A stretch of DNA of 64,000 bases from Snodgrassella alvi (lineage in GTDB: Bacteria > Pseudomonadota > Gammaproteobacteria > Burkholderiales > Neisseriaceae): positions 1 to 64,000 of the forward strand of contig NZ_MEIO01000049.1 in NCBI RefSeq assembly GCF_002777745.1, written 5' to 3'. The notes beneath the pieces were generated by a model. It did no database searches and had not been told where the DNA came from. It saw only the letters and a list, made by a program, of their open reading frames with translations. The position numbers and the translations under genes are program-made. Below are positions 58,323 to 64,000 of this stretch, in pieces (position 1 is the first letter of the stretch; every line of letters starts with the position of its first letter).

Positions 58323-59504
58323 ATGAATGAGCAAGAACGCTATGCATGGATTGAATTAGCTTTAACTCCCCATATTGGCAGTGAAACATTTCTGCGCCTG
58401 CTGAATCATTTTGGTTCGGCACAAGCCGTACTGTCTGCAAATATTGCTGAAATCAAACCTTTTCTCATTCGCACTCAGGCCAGCAAATACTGGCGTAGTG
58501 ACGAGGCCATACAGGCAGCAGAAGCCGCCCTGATATGGGAACAATCCCACACTAATGCCCGTTTATTATTACTGGCAGATAGCGATTATCCCGCACTGCT
58601 CACTGAAGGATTAACGCCACCGCCATTATTATTTGTCCGTGGTAACAGCCAATATCTGCACCAGCCTGCATTAGCCATAGTAGGTAGCCGCCATGCAACA
58701 CCACAAGCAATGCGTATCGCCCGTGATTTTGCTAAAGCACTGGCACATGAGGGAATTACTGTTATATCTGGCATGGCCGATGGTATTGATACTGCCGCTC
58801 ATCAGGGGGCATTATTGGGTATAGGAACCACCATTGCTGTATGGGGTACCGGAATTGATCGTGTGTATCCTGCACGCAACAAAACACTTGCTGCACAGAT
58901 TGCGGCACATGGCTGCATTATCTCTGAATTTCCATTAGGTACTCGCTCTCTAGCCCGTAATTTTCCCAGGCGCAATCGCTTGATTGCGGCACTCAGTCGA
59001 GGTACGCTAGTAATAGAGGCTGCAACCAAATCGGGCTCATTAATTACCGCACGTCTGGCCAGTGAAATGGGACGGGAGGTCATGGCAATACCAGGTTCGA
59101 TTGATAATCCTTTAAGTAAAGGCTGTCACGCACTGATTAAACAGGGAGCCAGACTGGTAGAAAATCTAGAGGATATTCTTCAGGAGTGCCCCTTGCTCTT
59201 GCAAAAATCGCATTTGCAATCATATAGCAGCCAGCCTGCTCAACAAGTACCTCTAACCGGCATACCACCTTCAAGTATTAATAACACTGAAGATTTATCA
59301 TCGGTCAGTGCATCTGTATCTGAACTCAACCCGATGGAACAACAGGTTCTGGCTGCACTGGGTTACGGTGTAGTTCACCCAGACACATTGGTTACAGCAC
59401 TTGGCATGGCTGCAACAGATGTGTATGCTCATCTTGTGGTACTGGAACTTGGTGGCTGGATTACAGCCTTGCCCGGTGGTTGTTATCAACGCATTAAATC
59501 TTGA
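58323..59504 (+). CDS. dprA: DNA-processing protein DprA
   Basis: A 393-residue protein that protects incoming single-stranded DNA and loads RecA in natural transformation. SAM-like N-terminal domain (1-75), then the Rossmann core with LAIVGSRHATPQAMRIARDFAKAL, VISGMADGIDTAAHQGAL, WGTGIDRVYPARN, ISEFPLGTR and FPRRNRLIAALSRGTLVIEA, and a C-terminal winged helix (about 330-390). Overlaps the long frame of smg but not its real start. With pilT/pilU it points to competence. Confidence 0.97.
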   Translation: MNEQERYAWIELALTPHIGSETFLRLLNHFGSAQAVLSANIAEIKPFLIRTQASKYWRSDEAIQAAEAALIWEQSHTNARLLLLADSDYPALLTEGLTPPPLLFVRGNSQYLHQPALAIVGSRHATPQAMRIARDFAKALAHEGITVISGMADGIDTAAHQGALLGIGTTIAVWGTGIDRVYPARNKTLAAQIAAHGCIISEFPLGTRSLARNFPRRNRLIAALSRGTLVIEAATKSGSLITARLASEMGREVMAIPGSIDNPLSKGCHALIKQGARLVENLEDILQECPLLLQKSHLQSYSSQPAQQVPLTGIPPSSINNTEDLSSVSASVSELNPMEQQVLAALGYGVVHPDTLVTALGMAATDVYAHLVVLELGGWITALPGGCYQRIKS

Positions 59505-59515
59505 AAGGAAAGCAA

Positions 59516-59974
59516 ATGATTGATGTAATAGCGTTTTTGATTGAGCACTTTCAAGACGTTGATGCATTCCCTCCGCGCAAAGATCTGGGTGCACTGTTGG
59601 AAGAAGTGGGTTTCAATGATGATGAGATTGGTGACGCATTATCCTGTCTGGATTATTTGCGTTTTGAACCATTGATTCCTGCCGAAATATTGCGCAACAG
59701 TACAGGGATACGCATTTACAATAATGAAGAGCTGGATGCACTACCGCTGGATGTACGTGGTCTGATACATTTTCTGGAGCAGAATGGCGCACTCAAGCCA
59801 GAGCAGCGCGAATTTGTACTCAATGCCCTGATGAACTTACCCTATGAAGACATCACAGTAGACCATGCCAAAGTGTTAGCTTTATTGGTATTATGGGCAC
59901 ATCGTTCAGAATTACCGGTACTAATCGGCGATGAATTAATGGCTGCACTCAATGGTGAAGCCACAATGCAGTGA
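59516..59974 (+). CDS. smg: Smg protein (DUF494)
   Basis: About 152 residues. IDVIAFLIEHFQDVDAFPPRKDLGALLEEVGF and EIGDALSCLDYL are the DUF494/Smg start; the C-terminal half (LPLDVRGLIHFLEQNGALKPEQREFVLNALMNL) is typical. Function unknown; smg sits beside dprA and topA in many Proteobacteria, as here. The ATG at 59516 has AAAGGAA upstream; the frame could start at 59501 but that would overlap dprA without a ribosome site. Confidence 0.95.
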   Translation: MIDVIAFLIEHFQDVDAFPPRKDLGALLEEVGFNDDEIGDALSCLDYLRFEPLIPAEILRNSTGIRIYNNEELDALPLDVRGLIHFLEQNGALKPEQREFVLNALMNLPYEDITVDHAKVLALLVLWAHRSELPVLIGDELMAALNGEATMQ

Positions 59975-59999
59975 AATTACTGACAGCGATACAAACTTG

Positions 60000-60033
60000 A
60001 AAGCTTTCAGTCAGCACGTCTGAAAGCTTTTTG
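60000..60033 (+). terminator. Terminator of dprA-smg
   Basis: AAAGCTTTCAG at 60000-60010 pairs with CTGAAAGCTTT at 60020-60030 around a nine-base loop, and the T run continues. Lies 26 bases after the smg stop. Confidence 0.9.
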
Positions 60034-60115
60034 CTTTGTCCTAGCGTATTTATTAGAATAAACCAGACTAACAACATATCACAAATACTTAAATTACGAA
60101 TGTGAGCCTGAACGA

Positions 60116-62410
60116 ATGGCAAAAAACCTGTTGATTGTTGAATCTCCATCTAAAGCCAAAACGCTGAAAAAATATTTAGGCAGCGATTTTGAAATTCTGG
60201 CTTCCTATGGTCATGTGCGCGATCTGGTACCCAAAAGCGGTGCTGTGGATCCAGAAAATGACTTTGCCATGAAGTACCAGCTTGTCAGCCGCAATGCCAA
60301 ACACCTGGAGGCCATTGTTACTGCTGCCAGAGAAGCAGATGCACTGTATCTGGCTACCGACCCGGATAGGGAAGGTGAAGCTATTTCCTGGCATTTACAA
60401 GAAATACTCAAATCTAAGCGTGGGCTGAAAAACCTGCATCCAAAGCGAGTAGTATTCCATGAAGTAACCAAAAAAGCCGTGCTGGAGGCAGTTGCTCATC
60501 CACGTGAACTGTCGCAAACACTGGTAGATGCACAGCAGACACGGCGGGCACTGGATTATCTAGTTGGTTTTAATCTGTCACCATTATTATGGAAGAAAAT
60601 TCGCCGTGGTTTATCTGCTGGCAGAGTACAAAGTCCGGCATTACGCATGATTTGTGAGCGTGAGCAGGAAATCCGTGAATTTACTGCTCAAGAATACTGG
60701 ACCATACATCTGGACAGCCATAAAGCGCGTACTAAATTTACTGCAAAACTGACCCACTGGCAGGGACAGAAACTGGAACAATTTGATATTTCAAATGAAG
60801 ACCAGCAGCAGGAAATCGTAAATGCACTAGCTGGGCAGCAGGCACATGTGTCCAAAGTGGAAAAGAAAAAGCGCAGCCGTAATCCTGCTGCTCCTTTTAC
60901 CACTTCAACCATGCAACAGGAAGCAGTGCGCAAACTGGGCATGACCACAGATCGTACTATGCGCACTGCACAACAATTGTATGAAGGTGTGGATGTCGGA
61001 CAGGGTGCCGTAGGTCTGATTACCTATATGCGTACCGATTCAGTTAGCCTGTCTGATGATGCCGTAGTAGAAATACGCCATTATATTGAAAACAAAATTG
61101 GCAGCGAATATCTACCATCAGCAGCGAAAATTTATAAAACCAAATCTAAAAATGCGCAGGAAGCGCACGAAGCTATCAGGCCAACCTCAGTTTATCGTAC
61201 GCCGGAAGCAGTAAAACCCTTTCTAACTGCTGACCAGTTTCGCCTGTATCAGATGATTTGGCAGCGTGCTGTGGCCTGCCAAATGGCTCCTGCACGCTTT
61301 GATACCACCAGTGTTGATATTGTTGTGGGTAAAGGTATTTTCAGAGTAACCGGTCAGGTACAAACTTTTGCCGGTTTTCTCAGTGTATATGAAGAAGGCG
61401 TGGACGATAGCGAAGATGAAGAAAATACCAAAAAACTGCCAGAACTGCATGAAGGCGACAACTTGCCGGTAGACAGAATTTTTGGCGAACAGCATTTTAC
61501 CCAGCCACCACCACGGTACTCCGAAGCCAGTCTGGTTAAAGCACTGGAAGAGTATGGCATCGGCCGTCCGTCTACTTATGCCAGTATTATTTCAACCCTG
61601 AAAGAACGCGAATACGTTACTCTGGAGCAGAAACGCTTTCTGCCTACTGATACCGGTGAAGTAGTCAATAAATTCCTGACTGAACATTTCGGTCAGTATG
61701 TAGATTACAATTTTACCGCTAGAATGGAAAACCAGCTCGATGATATTGCCGGCGGCAAACGGGAATGGAAGCCAGTAATGCAACAATTCTGGAAAGGCTT
61801 TAATAAAGAAATCAAAGCCAAGGAAGACATTCCTCGTGCAGAGCTTACCGCCGAAAATCTAGATGAAATCTGCCCCAAATGTGGTGTGCACCAATTGCAA
61901 ATTAAGTTTGGTAAACGAGGCCGTTTTATTGCATGTACAGGTTATCCTGATTGTGATTATACCCGCAACGTGAATGAAACAGCAGAAGAGGCCGCGAAAG
62001 CCGCTGAGGAACCCACCGTAGTGGAAGGGCGCAATTGTCCAAAGTGTGAAGGGCAGCTAGTTTACAAGCGCGGACGTTATGGCAAATTCATTGGTTGTGC
62101 CAACTATCCCAAATGTAAATATATTGAGCCGTTGGAAAAGCCTAAAGACACCGGCATTGAATGTCCGAAATGCCACAAAGGCAGCCTGATTGAGCGTAAA
62201 AGCCGTTATGGAAAATTGTTTTACAGCTGTAACACCTATCCTGATTGTGACTATGCTGTGTGGAATCCACCAATCAATGAACCCTGTTCGCAATGCGGCT
62301 GGCCAATACTGACCATCAAAACCACCAAACGGCGTGGTACTGAAAAAGTGTGTCCGCAAAAAGAATGTGGTTATGCGGAACAGATTGAACCGCCAGCACC
62401 AAAAGAATAA
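60116..62410 (+). CDS. topA: DNA topoisomerase I
   Basis: A 764-residue type IA topoisomerase that relaxes negative supercoils. TOPRIM domain at the start (LLIVESPSKAKTLKKYLG, ATDPDREGEAISWHL), LSAGRVQSPALRMI, the active-site tyrosine in LITYMRTDSVSLSD near residue 304, and three C-terminal zinc fingers (CPKCGVHQ, CPKCEGQ, CPKCHKGS) plus a fourth cysteine-rich segment CSQCGWP. Complete, with a terminator after it. Confidence 0.98.
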   Translation: MAKNLLIVESPSKAKTLKKYLGSDFEILASYGHVRDLVPKSGAVDPENDFAMKYQLVSRNAKHLEAIVTAAREADALYLATDPDREGEAISWHLQEILKSKRGLKNLHPKRVVFHEVTKKAVLEAVAHPRELSQTLVDAQQTRRALDYLVGFNLSPLLWKKIRRGLSAGRVQSPALRMICEREQEIREFTAQEYWTIHLDSHKARTKFTAKLTHWQGQKLEQFDISNEDQQQEIVNALAGQQAHVSKVEKKKRSRNPAAPFTTSTMQQEAVRKLGMTTDRTMRTAQQLYEGVDVGQGAVGLITYMRTDSVSLSDDAVVEIRHYIENKIGSEYLPSAAKIYKTKSKNAQEAHEAIRPTSVYRTPEAVKPFLTADQFRLYQMIWQRAVACQMAPARFDTTSVDIVVGKGIFRVTGQVQTFAGFLSVYEEGVDDSEDEENTKKLPELHEGDNLPVDRIFGEQHFTQPPPRYSEASLVKALEEYGIGRPSTYASIISTLKEREYVTLEQKRFLPTDTGEVVNKFLTEHFGQYVDYNFTARMENQLDDIAGGKREWKPVMQQFWKGFNKEIKAKEDIPRAELTAENLDEICPKCGVHQLQIKFGKRGRFIACTGYPDCDYTRNVNETAEEAAKAAEEPTVVEGRNCPKCEGQLVYKRGRYGKFIGCANYPKCKYIEPLEKPKDTGIECPKCHKGSLIERKSRYGKLFYSCNTYPDCDYAVWNPPINEPCSQCGWPILTIKTTKRRGTEKVCPQKECGYAEQIEPPAPKE

Positions 62411-62439
62411 AACGGGCACTCAATGTAAATGGATACAGC

Positions 62440-62470
62440 AAGACTTTCAGAATGCCTGAAAGTCTTTTTT
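62440..62470 (+). terminator. Terminator of topA
   Basis: AAGACTTTCAG at 62440-62450 pairs perfectly with CTGAAAGTCTT at 62456-62466 around AATGC and runs into T residues. Lies 30 bases after topA and just before rsmD. Confidence 0.93.
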
Positions 62471-62486
62471 ATCGGAGTTAACTCAC

Positions 62487-63059
62487 GTGGCAAAAATACA
62501 GCAACAGCATCGCAATCAGGTACGCATCATCGGCGGCACACACCGGGGACGTAAATTAACCTTTCCGGTTGCTGATGGTCTGCGTCCAACTGCTGATAGT
62601 GTGCGTGAACGTCTATTTAACTGGCTGGGGCAGGATTTAACTGGCATGGCCGTACTGGATCTCTTTGCCGGTAGTGGCGTCATCGGGCTAGAGGCTGCTT
62701 CAAGAAGAGCCAAAACAGTGACCATGATAGAAAACAACCGTCAGGTAGCTGCCGCAATAAAAAACAACCTGCAACAATTGAATTTTAGTCAAATAGAACT
62801 CATCTGTACTGATGCACAAAGTTTTCTCGCGAATAACCGCCAGCAGTTTGATGTGGTATTTTTAGATCCACCTTATGCCTGGCAGCAATGGGATGAGCTC
62901 TTAAATGCAATCGTCGCGCATCTACAGCCAGAGGCTCGCGTCTATCTGGAAAGTAACAGCTTACCTGCCTTACCATCCGGCTGGCAGCTATTGCGAGAAG
63001 GTAAATCAGGTATAAGCCGCTTCGAATTATTAACTTACCGCAACGCAAAGATAGCATAA
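62487..63059 (+). CDS. rsmD: 16S rRNA (guanine-N2)-methyltransferase RsmD
   Basis: A 190-residue SAM-dependent enzyme methylating G966 of 16S rRNA. VRIIGGTHRGRKLTFP, LRPTADSVRERLFNWL, the SAM loop VLDLFAGSGVIGLEAASR and the catalytic VFLDPPYAWQQW (DPPY) are intact. The GTG at 62487 has GGAG nine bases upstream. The topA terminator lies directly before the gene, so it needs its own promoter or read-through. Confidence 0.97.
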   Translation: MAKIQQQHRNQVRIIGGTHRGRKLTFPVADGLRPTADSVRERLFNWLGQDLTGMAVLDLFAGSGVIGLEAASRRAKTVTMIENNRQVAAAIKNNLQQLNFSQIELICTDAQSFLANNRQQFDVVFLDPPYAWQQWDELLNAIVAHLQPEARVYLESNSLPALPSGWQLLREGKSGISRFELLTYRNAKIA

Positions 63060-63139
63060 ACAGATGGTTGCTTACCGGATTGCAGGCAAAACAATGCTAT
63101 AATCCGCGCCCAACGGTTGTGAGTTAAATTTAACGATAA

Positions 63140-63403
<264 letters not shown>

Positions 63404-63514
63404 ATTATTTCGGCTGAAATGGATTAGGAACAGTTAATTACTATTTTTAGCAAAAAAAAATGCTCAATAGACTTGACGAAAATGTAAATGAACATTATCA
63501 TGCCGTTCTCTTTT

Positions 63515-63598
63515 GGAGGGATTCCCGAGCGGCCAAAGGGGGCAGACTGTAAATCTGTTGCGAAAGCTTCGAAGGTTCGAATCCTTCTCCCTCCACCA
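63515..63598 (+). tRNA. tRNA-Tyr (anticodon GTA)
   Basis: Class II tRNA with acceptor GGAGGGA/TCCCTCC, anticodon stem CAGA/TCTG around CTGTAAA (anticodon GTA), a long variable arm and T arm GAAGGTTCGAATCCTTC, with CCA encoded at 63596-63598. Confidence 0.97.
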
Positions 63599-63637
63599 AA
63601 ATTCCAGTCTTACTTGGAGTAGCTTTTAAGTAAGTAT

Positions 63638-63711
63638 GCGGGTGTAGCTCAATGGTAGAGCAGAAGCCTTCCAAGCTTACGGTGAGGGTTCGATTCCCTT
63701 CACCCGCTCCA
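63638..63711 (+). tRNA. tRNA-Gly (anticodon TCC)
   Basis: Acceptor GCGGGTG/CACCCGC, anticodon loop CTTCCAA (TCC), T arm GAGGGTTCGATTCCCTT and encoded CCA. One mismatch at the outer anticodon-stem pair is as seen here by eye. Confidence 0.96.
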
Positions 63712-63733
63712 TATAAAGTAAATACCACCATAT

Positions 63734-63808
63734 GCCCATGTAGCTCAGGGGTAGAGCACTCCCTTGGTAAGGGAGAGGCCGACAGTTCAATTCTGTCCAT
63801 GGGCACCA
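63734..63808 (+). tRNA. tRNA-Thr (anticodon GGT)
   Basis: Acceptor GCCCATG/CATGGGC, anticodon stem CTCCC/GGGAG with loop TTGGTAA (GGT), T arm GACAGTTCAATTCTGTC, encoded CCA. The Tyr-Gly-Thr-tuf order is conserved in many Proteobacteria. Confidence 0.97.
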
Positions 63809-63850
63809 CCTGAATTGATAAACTTAATCATCTTTAGATAGGAAGTAGCC

Positions 63851-64000
63851 ATGGCTAAAGAAAAATTCGAGCGGAGCAAACCGCACGTAAACGTTGGCAC
63901 CATCGGTCACGTTGACCATGGTAAAACCACATTGACCGCTGCAATTTGTACCATTCTGTCCAAGAAATTTGGTGGTGCAGCGAAAGCTTACGATCAGATT
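63851..64000 (+). CDS. tuf: Elongation factor Tu (3' truncated by window edge)
   Basis: Only the first 50 codons are present. [32 protein letters not shown] contains the G1 loop GHVDHGKT and is unmistakable EF-Tu, the GTPase that brings aminoacyl-tRNA to the ribosome. AGGAAG lies five bases before the ATG. Probably transcribed together with the three upstream tRNAs. Confidence 0.98.
   Translation, partial: MAKEKFERSKPHVNVGTIGHVDHGKTTLTAAICTILSKKFGGAAKAYDQI

Overview
The window reads as chromosomal DNA of an AT-rich betaproteobacterium of the family Neisseriaceae, most like a Snodgrassella-type gut symbiont. This is inferred from protein style and gene order: pilB-pilC-pilD-coaE-zapD-yacG, pilT-pilU, a DksA lacking most zinc cysteines, and tRNA-Tyr/Gly/Thr followed by tuf. 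No database search was possible, so the genus is a guess. No rRNA, CRISPR array, prophage or plasmid origin was seen.

Layout. 0-6.5 kb is accessory: the 3' part of an IS3-family element, tenA behind a TPP riboswitch, an AT-rich orphan membrane protein and an M48 peptidase whose 5' end looks frameshifted at an A9/T9 tract. 6.5-12.5 kb is a complete heme-uptake cluster (outer-membrane receptor, HemS-like protein, periplasmic binding protein, permease, ATPase) behind a Fur-like promoter. 13.1-15.4 kb is a polar amino-acid ABC transporter. 15.5-18.8 kb holds a decayed DUF3800 gene, a periplasmic two-DTG aspartic protease, a small exported protein with a second candidate 5' frameshift, and a cupin. 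18.9-26 kb carries grpE, ppc and the sulfate permease genes cysT-cysW-cysA. 26-42.6 kb is mostly minus-strand housekeeping: murA-ibaG-ABC exporter, yacG-zapD-coaE-pilD-pilC-pilB, recJ with a neighbour and an M61 peptidase, gapA and folD. 42.8-50.7 kb has tRNA-Pro/Arg/His, lpxB-rnhB, a broken TM2-domain gene, dksA, yggT-proC, a badly decayed von Willebrand A gene and an exonuclease/phosphatase-fold protein. 51-64 kb has pdxY, yggS, pilT-pilU, murU, ruvC, a DUF2071 protein, dprA-smg, topA, rsmD, a ferredoxin, tRNA-Tyr/Gly/Thr and the start of tuf.

How it fits together. Type IV pilus assembly (pilB/C/D) and retraction (pilT/U) plus dprA and ruvC give much of a pilus and natural-transformation toolkit. 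The heme cluster and the sulfate and amino-acid transporters are nutrient-scavenging systems suited to host association.

The most notable thing is not a new multi-gene system. It is a set of genes whose reading frames would be restored by adding one base to a short homopolymer (M48 peptidase, 17.6-kb ORF, DUF3800, TM2, vWA). Either several are natural decay or phase variation, or the assembly under-calls homopolymers; raw reads would decide.
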